Program-made: the position numbers and the translations under genes
The notes under the pieces: model-generated
Seen by the model: the letters and a program-made list of their open reading frames with translations, nothing else
Databases searched by the model: none
What the model was told of the DNA's origin: nothing
In this document: positions 16,744 through 23,147 of the stretch, in pieces
Layout of the letters: each line of letters opens with the position of its first letter
Position numbering within the stretch: the stretch's first letter is position 1
Source: Candidatus Methylomirabilis sp.
Lineage (GTDB): Bacteria; DYJV01
DNA: 35,382 bases
Direction of reading: 5' to 3'
NCBI GenBank assembly: GCA_020722945.1
Contig: DYJV01000023.1
Location: 1-35,382, forward strand

Positions 16744-18894
16744 TTGGAACTTTTAAATATGCTCAATCCACAACAAGCAGAAGCAGTTAAAAACAACAGT
16801 AATCCACTACTCGTCCTTGCAGGTGCAGGAAGTGGTAAAACTACTCTTCTTACCACAAAATACTCATATCTCGTAAAAAAAGAGGGGCTCTCCCCTTCAT
16901 CTATATTAGCAGTTACTTTCACAAACAAAGCTGCAAATGAGATGAAAGAACGGATAGAGACACTTATCAACATAAGAAAGAATACTCCATGGATTTCAAC
17001 ATTCCACGCATTTGGCACAAAAGTATTAAGACGCTTCATAGATAAAATTGGTTACAGTAAAGATTTCTCAATTTACGATGATAGTGAACAGAAAAACTTC
17101 ATAAAAAAATTATTAAAGAGGGATTTTTCATATCTTGATAAAAATAAATTCCCTGAAGGTAAAGTTATTAATTTCATAAATCACTTCAAAAATAGAGGGA
17201 TGTTCCCTGAAGATGTTGAAGTTCAAGAAAACTACACAAATAATATCTTAAAAAAAATATATTCAACTTATCAGGAAACCATGAAGGTGAACAACTCCTC
17301 CGATTTTGCAGATCTCCTACTGCTAACTTACAAACTACTTAACGAACATCAGGAGATATTTGATTATTTTCAACATATTTTTGATTACATACTTGTTGAT
17401 GAGTATCAGGACACCAATCATATTCAGTATAAAATTATAAAACTTCTCTCTAAAAATAAGAAGAGGATATGTGTAGTAGGCGACGATGACCAGTCAATTT
17501 ATAGTTGGCGAGGTGCAACAGTAGACAATATCTTAAAATTCGAGCAAGATTTTCCTGATGCGAAAGTCATCAAATTAGAGGAGAATTACCGCTCTACCAA
17601 AAATATTCTCAATGCAGCTAATCATCTCATAAGCAAAAATATTTTTAGAAAAAAGAAAAATTTATGGACAGCAGGTAAATCAGGGGAGAAGATAAAACTT
17701 TTTACTGCACAAAACGAATATGAAGAAGCAAGGTTTGTTGTAAACAAACTACAATCACTCACTGATTTAGGAGATACTGCTATACTTTACCGGACCAATG
17801 CCCAATCAAGGGTGATTGAAGATGAGCTTGTAAGATCAAGTATCCCTTACAAAATAGTGGGTGGATTTAAGTTTTTTGATAGAAAAGAGGTAAAAGATAT
17901 TATCACTTACCTAAAATTAATCAATGGCTCAGAAGACACTCTTTGTTACGAAAGGGTTATAAACACTCCAAATCGTGGAATTGGTGAGAGGAGTTTCGAA
18001 AAGTTAGTAGAACTATCTTACTCTGAGAATAAATCTCTTTTCGAAATATTTGAAAATATCTCTGAGAGCACAACAAAATTTACATCAAAAGCATCTGCCG
18101 GAATAAAAAATTTCTATAATATATTAAGTAAATTTAGAAATATGAAGGGAACTATCCCACTTTTTGAGCTTACCTACAAACTTCTTAACGAAATTAATTA
18201 TACCAATCTATTTGAGACCTTTGACCCAATAGAGAGGGAGAATAAGGAGGAGAACCTTCAAGAATTAATAAGTTCTATAAAAAATTTTGAAATCACTTAC
18301 CCTGAAGCAACACTCACAGATTACCTCGACACAGTTTCGCTTGCATCTTCCATGGATACTCCTAACAGGGGAGATTCTGTTAATCTAATGACTATCCACT
18401 CTGCAAAGGGGCTTGAATTTAAAAATATATTTCTGATAGGATTTGAAGATGATATTATACCTCATGCCAACTCCAAAATAAATCCTCAAAACATAGAGGA
18501 GGAGCGAAGATTGTCTTACGTGGCAATTACAAGAGCAAAAGAGAATCTCTTTATATCTTTCTGTAACAATAGAAACATAGGGAGAGTTTTCCAGAGAAGT
18601 AACCCATCTCCATTTCTCTCTGATATCCCTCATAATTTAATAGAGATAGTTAATAAAGGCAGTGAAGATTTTATCAGAAATATCCCATATTCATCTCACA
18701 ACAGAGACAATGTTACTGATACTACCAACCAAAAATCTATAAGATCCGGAGTAACAGTCAAACATAAAACTTTTGGAATAGGTAAAGTAATCTCTGTAAT
18801 AGGAAAGGGTGAAGAGCAGAAAATAATAGTTTCATTTAATAATTTTGGACTGAAAACTTTACTTACAGAGAAAGCTGGACTTACTATTTTATAA
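16744..18894 (+). CDS. UvrD/PcrA family ATP-dependent DNA helicase
   Basis: A 716-residue superfamily 1A helicase, 3'-5', for repair and clearing of DNA-bound proteins. Motifs in order: LNPQQAEAV (Q motif), AGAGSGKT near 28, TFTNKAA, DEYQDTN near 220, GDDDQSIYSWRGA, LEENYRS, TIHSAKGLEF and YVAITRA. The C-terminal tail (HKTFGIGKVISV) is a PcrA-type Tudor-like domain that in PcrA contacts RNA polymerase. The start is TTG at 16744, placed by AAAGGACATC; an ATG at 16759 is too far from a ribosome site. Last gene of the operon. Its TAA stop lies inside the terminal box of a candidate attC site, exactly where the cassette region begins. Confidence 0.93.
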   Translation: MELLNMLNPQQAEAVKNNSNPLLVLAGAGSGKTTLLTTKYSYLVKKEGLSPSSILAVTFTNKAANEMKERIETLINIRKNTPWISTFHAFGTKVLRRFIDKIGYSKDFSIYDDSEQKNFIKKLLKRDFSYLDKNKFPEGKVINFINHFKNRGMFPEDVEVQENYTNNILKKIYSTYQETMKVNNSSDFADLLLLTYKLLNEHQEIFDYFQHIFDYILVDEYQDTNHIQYKIIKLLSKNKKRICVVGDDDQSIYSWRGATVDNILKFEQDFPDAKVIKLEENYRSTKNILNAANHLISKNIFRKKKNLWTAGKSGEKIKLFTAQNEYEEARFVVNKLQSLTDLGDTAILYRTNAQSRVIEDELVRSSIPYKIVGGFKFFDRKEVKDIITYLKLINGSEDTLCYERVINTPNRGIGERSFEKLVELSYSENKSLFEIFENISESTTKFTSKASAGIKNFYNILSKFRNMKGTIPLFELTYKLLNEINYTNLFETFDPIERENKEENLQELISSIKNFEITYPEATLTDYLDTVSLASSMDTPNRGDSVNLMTIHSAKGLEFKNIFLIGFEDDIIPHANSKINPQNIEEERRLSYVAITRAKENLFISFCNNRNIGRVFQRSNPSPFLSDIPHNLIEIVNKGSEDFIRNIPYSSHNRDNVTDTTNQKSIRSGVTVKHKTFGIGKVISVIGKGEEQKIIVSFNNFGLKTLLTEKAGLTIL

Positions 18895-18946
18895 CACAAA
18901 AATCAGCCTCCGAGTTTACAAGGTCAGCTGGGTTTAATTATTGGAC
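18891..18946 (-). other. Candidate attC-like site a, downstream of vapC
   Basis: Imperfect palindrome on the minus strand, CAGCTGACC-ttgtaaactc-GGAGGCTG, with a GTGTTA outer box that overlaps the helicase stop codon. The 28 bases of the centre are nearly the same as in site b (20902-20929). Its outer boxes are degenerate; the call rests mainly on its kinship with site b and its place after vapC. Confidence 0.45.
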
Positions 18947-18947
18947 G

Positions 18948-19346
18948 CTATTCTTTCCAATCTTCGAGTTTTAGGTTTTTAATTCTTATAAATTCGTTTG
19001 TATTATTGGTAACAAGAATGAGATTGCGTGCAACTGCTTGAGCTGCAATGAGCATGTCATAAGGGCCGATAAGATTTCCTTCTTTTTTTAGCTGTGATCT
19101 TATAATTCCAAAGTGTTCAGCGTCGGTATTACCAAAATCAATAATTTCAAATGGAGCCAGAAATTCAGTTAGTGATATTCTGTTTTTTTCAATGTTTTGA
19201 CTGTTGTAAACGCCAAATTGCAATTCGGCTACCGTGATGCTGGATAAATAAACGGTTTGTTCAAGTGCACTGTGCAATTTTTCCAAGACATAAAGTGGCT
19301 TTCTGTTCTTGATAAAAATACAGATATTCGTATCAAGCAAATACAT
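18948..19346 (-). CDS. vapC: VapC-type PIN toxin
   Basis: A 132-residue PIN-domain ribonuclease, toxin of a type II toxin-antitoxin pair. It has YLLDTNICIFI at the N-terminus (first aspartate), TVAELQFGV (glutamate, about 41), NLIGPYDMLIAAQA (aspartate, about 99) and LVTNNTNEF (last acidic cluster, with N where D is common). Full length for the family. Its ATG overlaps the vapB stop (TAATG). Confidence 0.93.
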   Translation of the reverse strand: MYLLDTNICIFIKNRKPLYVLEKLHSALEQTVYLSSITVAELQFGVYNSQNIEKNRISLTEFLAPFEIIDFGNTDAEHFGIIRSQLKKEGNLIGPYDMLIAAQAVARNLILVTNNTNEFIRIKNLKLEDWKE

Positions 19347-19576
19347 TACAGACCCTTTCTCTCCTTCATTTGCGGCTGTTCTCTCCCGTTTTCCATGAAA
19401 TCATCAGTAAACCCATGTAGTCCATGGAGAAATGTTTCCCACACGCGGTTTTTAGGAAAAAGAATTACAGAATCGCCAATCTTTTGGATTAGCACATCTG
19501 TCCCTTCAAAATTGTATTCTTTAGGCAAACGAACCGCTTGACTGCGTCCATTTTGAAATAATTTAGCTGTTTGCAT
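19346..19576 (-). CDS. vapB: VapB-type antitoxin (SpoVT/AbrB fold)
   Basis: A 76-residue antitoxin. The N-terminal swapped-hairpin DNA-binding domain is typical: TAKLFQNGRSQAVRLPKEY, then GDSVILFPK. The C-terminal part should wrap the toxin. The ATG at 19576 is chosen over an upstream ATG at 19591 because GGAGGTG lies five bases before it. Neutralises VapC and, with it, should repress its own promoter, whose -10 region contains an AT-rich palindrome. Confidence 0.9.
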   Translation of the reverse strand: MQTAKLFQNGRSQAVRLPKEYNFEGTDVLIQKIGDSVILFPKNRVWETFLHGLHGFTDDFMENGREQPQMKERKGL

Positions 19577-19593
19577 GTTGCACCTCCACAATT

Positions 19594-19622
19594 AATATAT
19601 ATCACGGTATATACATTGTCAA
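19594..19622 (-). promoter_or_regulatory. vapBC promoter with overlapping palindrome
   Basis: On the minus strand TTGACA (19617-19622), a 17-base spacer and TATATT (19594-19599). The spacer and -10 carry the palindromic TATATACCGTGATATATA, a likely VapBC operator. Confidence 0.75.
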
Positions 19623-19665
19623 GGTAAAGATATCTTTCCTACCAGATTGTTGTTCTTTTATTTAC

Positions 19666-19789
19666 ATCCAACATTTGGTTAAGCTGCATTTTCGAGCCCA
19701 CAGGGCTTGGTGCAATTTGTGCAAAAACGAGCGTAGCGAGTTGCACAAATCGTGACAAAGAAAATGTCAGGTTGAACCAGATGTTCAAC
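19666..19789 (-). other. Candidate attC site c, between the DsrE gene and vapB
   Basis: The best of the four sites. On the minus strand the outer boxes are GTTGAAC and GTTGGAT; the second fits the integron core consensus GTTRRRY. The arms AACATCTGGTT..ATTTTC and GAAAATGCAGCTTAACC pair over about 24 bases with two unpaired bases on one side, the asymmetry typical of attC. GCAGCTTAACC resembles the L' box. The centre is a further hairpin, TTTGTGCA (19716-19723) with TGCACAAA (19742-19749). Length 124 bases, within the attC range. Confidence 0.6.
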
Positions 19790-19999
19790 GATCTTCTTTT
19801 TATTGTATTATAATATATTTCAATGCATTTTATAAGTTACTATAATATTATATATTTTAAATAAGAAATTATTTTTTTAAGTATTTTTTATTGGGTCTGG
19901 TCAAAAAATACGTTGTTTCGAGACAAGACTTAAGATATTTCTTACAGGAATCTCGTTTTAAAATGTAATAATTAATATATTATTATATAATTAATCAAA
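19790..19999. other. Gene-free AT-rich stretch after the DsrE gene
   Basis: Contains a perfect 9-bp inverted repeat, GTATTTTTT (19881-19889) and AAAAAATAC (19903-19911), and a CGAGA..TCTCG pair around 19920-19955. No gene seen. Confidence 0.5.
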
Positions 20000-20341
20000 T
20001 TATGGTTTTATATATGCAAATCCATTAAGCTGTTTTTCAATTATTTCTTTAACGCCAACCGGCACAATTTCAATAAATTCAAATATCTCCATCGGTTTTA
20101 TCATTAAGTTATTAAGTGCATTTCTACAAGCACATATTTTAATTCCTATATTTGATAGTTCTTTTAGTTGATTAGATATACTACTATCTATTTTTTTAAA
20201 CTCCTTAACTGCAACTGAATTTGCTACTACTTCTATCTCAAAGGACTCATTAGTTATTACCTGTATCATGTTTTGTAAATTTGCAATCAGTAATTTCCAT
20301 TTTTCATTTTCATCAATATGAAACACAGCTTTTATTTGCAT
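20000..20341 (-). CDS. DsrE-family protein
   Basis: A 113-residue soluble protein of the DsrE/DsrF-like fold. It has KAVFHIDENEKWKLLIANLQN at the start, EIEVVANSVAV, a single conserved-type cysteine pair region IKICACRNAL near residue 70 and the C-terminal VGVKEIIEKQLNGFAYIKP, typical of the small stand-alone group. Relatives take part in sulfur-transfer chemistry, but many have no known role. AGGGGGAAGT precedes the ATG closely. It sits alone on the minus strand between two recombination-like elements, consistent with a cassette gene. Confidence 0.85.
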   Translation of the reverse strand: MQIKAVFHIDENEKWKLLIANLQNMIQVITNESFEIEVVANSVAVKEFKKIDSSISNQLKELSNIGIKICACRNALNNLMIKPMEIFEFIEIVPVGVKEIIEKQLNGFAYIKP

Positions 20342-20468
20342 ACTTCCCCCTGAAAATAAATTTGAGTCTTCTAAGAAAAGTCAAAAAACCTACAAATTGA
20401 AATTTAAAATACTTGTATTATTATAAGCACTTAATTTTATAAGAGCAACCATTTTTATAGGAGAGTCA

Positions 20469-20505
20469 TAATTAGACAAACCTGAAAAAAAGGTTTAACT
20501 AATTA
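20469..20505. repeat. Inverted repeat after the LysE fragment
   Basis: TAATTAG-ac-AAACCT, a 7-base loop, AGGTTT-aa-CTAATTA. Nearly symmetric in both strands. There is no following T tract, so it is not a classical terminator. It touches the end of the 45-bp direct repeat. Confidence 0.6.
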
Positions 20506-20867
20506 TTTGGATATTGTCCTAACAGATTGAGCTTTCTGTAAAATGCCCAATCACCATTTTCAATATTTTTCAACCTATTTTTCTGTGCTATAATAAAATT
20601 GAAACCAATCCATATTAAGTAGATGACACCAATCCATTGAGCAATATTCAGAAGACTGGGATAGGCTGAAAGTATTGCTACTAAACCAAGGACAGCAGAA
20701 AGCATATATATGAAATCACCCGTAATAGTTCCGAAAACCACTTTCATTCCTCCACAAACACCACCCCGAGCAGTTGCATTAAGAATGGCTATTGTTCCGG
20801 AACCCGTATAGAGCTGAAATAATAATACAGCTAAAATAAAACCGTTGTAATTTTGTATTTCAAACAT
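20499..20867 (-). pseudogene. LysE/RhtB-type exporter, C-terminally truncated
   Basis: About 122 residues. The N-terminal half matches LysE-family amino acid exporters: hydrophobic segment LAVLLFQLYTGSGTIAILNA near residue 15, GVCGGMKVVFGTITGDF, and the segment IAQWIGVIYLIWIGFNFI. Full members have about 200 residues and six membrane segments; here only about three remain. The frame then runs into ENGDWAFYRKLNLLGQYPNN, whose DNA is the 45-bp repeat also found at 22012. It looks like a gene cut by recombination and joined to foreign sequence. ATG at 20867 is preferred to TTG at 20891; neither has a strong ribosome site. Function as an exporter is unlikely. Confidence 0.65.
20503..20547. repeat. 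45-bp direct repeat, copy 1
   Basis: Matches 22012-22056 with one mismatch (20543 against 22052). It starts TTATTTGGATATTGTCC on the + strand. The copies are 1509 bases apart and bracket the LysE fragment, attC-like sites b and d, DUF2442, DUF4160 and the recombinase remnant. Confidence 0.9.
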
Positions 20868-20887
20868 ACGATTTATTCTTTGTGAAA

Positions 20888-20944
20888 CCAAACGTAGAAC
20901 TCAGCCGCCAAGTTTACAAGGCCGGCTGGATCGTCATGTTTGCC
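20888..20944 (-). other. Candidate attC-like site b, between DUF2442 and the LysE fragment
   Basis: Imperfect palindrome. Minus strand CAGCCGGCC-ttgtaaactt-GGCGGCTG pairs except for one extra G, and the flanks CAAAC..GTTTG close the stem. The DUF2442 frame runs into the site, as is common for cassette genes. The loop region is nearly the same as in site a. The outer core boxes fit the integron consensus only partly. Confidence 0.5.
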
Positions 20945-21225
20945 GAAGGAGCTTCTTGCCGATGCATCCAGTTGGGTAGTTGAGAATCAGTGGCTTCAGC
21001 ATAAAGAGTCTCAGGGGCAATATCTATTTCATCTGCCCACGTCAGCACCCCAAGCTCTTCATTAATTTTAAAGCTTTTGAAAAATTCTATGTTTTTGAAC
21101 TTTTCAAATACACCACCCTTAGATAAATATTTTGAAAAATCAACAACTCCTTTGGCACCATCCTCGAAGGTCACTTCAATTTTATAATCACCCTTATAAT
21201 TTGCAGAAATCACATCTTTATACAT
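20914..21225 (-). CDS. DUF2442 protein
   Basis: A 103-residue protein. It has YKIEVTFEDGAKGVVDF, FEKFKNIEFFKSFKIN, and LGVLTWADEIDIAPETLYAEA, which is the DUF2442 signature (the WP/W-x-D-x-DIAPE segment). Often encoded next to a DUF4160 gene, and such pairs have been proposed to act as toxin-antitoxin-like modules; this is not shown here. GAGGTG precedes the ATG. The last about 12 residues are encoded by attC-like site b. Confidence 0.88.
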   Translation of the reverse strand: MYKDVISANYKGDYKIEVTFEDGAKGVVDFSKYLSKGGVFEKFKNIEFFKSFKINEELGVLTWADEIDIAPETLYAEATDSQLPNWMHRQEAPSANMTIQPAL

Positions 21226-21238
21226 GGATTCACCTCAT

Positions 21239-21499
21239 TTATTTCAATGGGTCAATTTTTTTGGGATTTTGGTTGTTTTTGGCTAAGTTCCAATTCTTCA
21301 AAAGTTCGTCCTTATGTTGAGCAGCCCATTCAATTACAAGACCCAACGCTCGTGGGGAAATATTGCCCTCCAGGATACGGAGCGATTCTATTTCGATTAC
21401 CACTTTTTCTCTGCCATATCGTGCATGAAAATGGGGAGGATTGTGATCATCAAAAAACATAGCAACGATTATCCCATAAAACCGACTGATCTCAGGCAT
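21239..21499 (-). CDS. DUF4160 protein
   Basis: An 86-residue protein with the DUF4160 signature ISRFYGIIVAMFFDDHNPPHFHARYG near the N-terminus and SPRALGLVIEWAAQHKDEL later. Its histidine-rich HNPPHFHARYG motif suggests a catalytic or metal role, but none is established. Thirteen bases before DUF2442, with AAAGGA before the ATG. The two genes form one cassette-like unit. Confidence 0.88.
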   Translation of the reverse strand: MPEISRFYGIIVAMFFDDHNPPHFHARYGREKVVIEIESLRILEGNISPRALGLVIEWAAQHKDELLKNWNLAKNNQNPKKIDPLK

Positions 21500-21519
21500 T
21501 TTAATTATCCTTTTAATAC

Positions 21520-21581
21520 GGCCAACAAGTTATTAGCTGGACAAAGTCGTCCCGCTAACACACACGATTGCAATGTTAGCT
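21520..21581 (-). other. Candidate attC or attI-like site d, upstream of DUF4160
   Basis: On the minus strand the outer boxes are AGCTAAC and GTTGGCC, with stem GTTAGCGGGAC / GTCCAGCTAATAAC around a short loop. The left arm carries about eight extra bases, so the pairing is lopsided. It sits between the recombinase remnant and the first cassette-like gene. Confidence 0.45.
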
Positions 21582-21694
21582 ATTTTAGGACAAATCATAC
21601 CAAATACAATTATTTAAAGCCATTGCGATATTAAAAAATTTAAAAATTCAGCTAACTTTTTCTCTTTTTTGCCGTCTTGCTCGGTATCTGCCTG

Positions 21695-21796
21695 TCAATA
21701 AACATGTCCACCTGCCAATAGACAAGTGCAGCGGGTATAAATCATCGTTGTTCTCACGTCAGTGTGCCCCAGCATTGTATGAATTGTCCATAAAAG
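21695..21796 (-). pseudogene. Tyrosine recombinase (integrase) C-terminal remnant
   Basis: Minus-strand translation over 21734-21778 gives TMLGHTDVRTTMIYT, the last conserved box of XerC/IntI/phage-type tyrosine recombinases. It includes the LGH histidine and the nucleophile tyrosine. The frame then reads RCT..., meets TGA at 21697-21695 and lacks the usual continuation. Upstream, similarity is lost within a few codons, where the sequence turns into a ribosome site and ATG of another gene. No arginine or earlier boxes are present, so the enzyme is dead. Whether it was an integron integrase or a phage-type one cannot be told from 15-20 residues. Confidence 0.75.
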
Positions 21797-21880
21797 TATC
21801 TCCTTTGTATATTTTGCTCATATCGGCAACTTAAAGTAAGAATTAGCAGGGCTTCATACACCTTGGACACTATAAAAATA

Positions 21881-21910
21881 AATATACTATATTCATTTAT
21901 TCTTTGTCAA
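21881..21910 (-). promoter_or_regulatory. Strong promoter reading into the cassette-like array
   Basis: Minus strand TTGACA (21905-21910), an 18-base spacer and TATATT (21881-21886). It is followed by a leader of about 85 bases with AAAGGAG and an ATG at 21791 that opens only a 10-codon frame into the recombinase remnant. GCCGATAT in the leader (about 21825-21832) resembles a sigma-28 -10 box. No other gene is seen between 21800 and 22010. Confidence 0.6.
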
Positions 21911-22011
21911 TATTAGAATAGAACATTTTTTTATTTATAAGATTATTTAAAATATCCATTATACATTCTCTATCTATTATCTAATCAGTCATAAAAATAT
22001 TAAAATATTAC

Positions 22012-22056
22012 TTATTTGGATATTGTCCTAACAGATTGAGCTTTCTGTAAATTGCC
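22012..22056. repeat. 45-bp direct repeat, copy 2
   Basis: Partner of 20503-20547, one mismatch. It lies about 55 bases downstream of the alpha/beta hydrolase stop on the minus strand. A TAA formed at 22014-22012 is in frame with the hydrolase gene across an open stretch of 32 codons. Confidence 0.9.
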
Positions 22057-22110
22057 GCAAATAAAGCAGTAATACCCCTTTATACATTTGAGCTGACACT
22101 CTTTAAAAAA

Positions 22111-22974
22111 TTAAACATTTCCCGATAAAATTTCTCTTATCAGCTCATCTCTCTCTTTATTAGGATACAACAGTATAGTGTAATGGTTACTACCATTTAT
22201 ATTAAAAAGTTTTGCTTTTGGAATGCTCTTGAGCATAAATTGGGCAACATCTTCAGGAAGTAGAATATCATCTTTGCTTACCATAGGTTTAGTAGCTCTT
22301 AAAATATATGTCTCAACTTGTAACTTTGAATAATATTCTGAAATATCCTCTTTTTTTAGGTTTTCAGCTTCTTCAACTACAGTTTCCGGATTAAGAAGAG
22401 TTCTAAACTTCCCCCTCTCATTTTGAAACACTTCATACCTATAATAATCCTCCAGCCCCTGATACCAAGGAGTCAAAAAAGGTGCATTTTTCATATTTAA
22501 AAGATAATCATCAAAAGAGTCAAACTCCTTTCCAACCCTGATAAGAGATGGCTTTATCCCCTCAAAAACCCGATTCCTCTGCTCTTCAGAGAGCTTCCCC
22601 CCACCATCAACAAGTATAAGTTTCTTGACAAGTTGAGGATAAAGAGCAGAGAAAACCAATGCGATATATGCACCAAGTGAATGTCCAACCATCACAACAT
22701 CTTTTATACCAAGGTCATTGATAACAGAAAAAATATCTTTACAATGATTGGTTATAGAGTAACCAGATTGAGGTTTGTCAGAGTGCCCCCTTCCCCTTAT
22801 ATCCATTGCAAATAATTTGTATTCAGGAGTAATCGCATTTGCAACAGTGTTCCACGCAAAGCAGTGCGAAGATATACCATGTATGCAGAAAAGATTATCC
22901 TTATCCCCATCCCAGAGAGCTAAATTTATATCAAGCCCATCACCTTTCGCTTTTATAAACTTTGGCTTAACCAT
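22111..22974 (-). CDS. Alpha/beta hydrolase
   Basis: A 287-residue soluble serine hydrolase. The oxyanion region is LFCIHGISSHCFAWN near residue 30, followed by MDIRGRGHSDKP, the nucleophile elbow MVGHSLGAY near 95, and the catalytic histidine in GSNHYTIL near 265. The acid is likely in the ILRATKPMVSKDD segment. It resembles esterases or C-C hydrolases of the MhpC type; substrate unknown. ATG at 22974 is preferred, with AGGGGG five bases upstream; GTG at 22980 would lie on the ribosome site. It stands alone between the accessory region and the kinase gene. Confidence 0.88.
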   Translation of the reverse strand: MVKPKFIKAKGDGLDINLALWDGDKDNLFCIHGISSHCFAWNTVANAITPEYKLFAMDIRGRGHSDKPQSGYSITNHCKDIFSVINDLGIKDVVMVGHSLGAYIALVFSALYPQLVKKLILVDGGGKLSEEQRNRVFEGIKPSLIRVGKEFDSFDDYLLNMKNAPFLTPWYQGLEDYYRYEVFQNERGKFRTLLNPETVVEEAENLKKEDISEYYSKLQVETYILRATKPMVSKDDILLPEDVAQFMLKSIPKAKLFNINGSNHYTILLYPNKERDELIREILSGNV

Positions 22975-23147
22975 ACTCACCCCCTATAAATTTTTATTAA
23001 ACAGTTAATAATTAATAGCAATAAAAAGTTAATTTTACAAGTTTTCTCAATTACTCTTGATAAGAGGAGTAACAAAGCAATCTAATAAATCAACTAAAAT
23101 GTAACTATCCATAAATACTCAATATCCATAAAATAGAAGGTCTCTTC

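Noticed and set aside
21132-21634. Several + strand frames across DUF4160/DUF2442
   Set aside because: They are antisense to two well-recognised protein families and have no ribosome sites.
23050-23075. Hairpin TTACTCT..AGAGGAGTAA after the alpha/beta hydrolase promoter region
   Set aside because: It has a bulge, no T tract on either strand and no gene end at the right distance to call a terminator.
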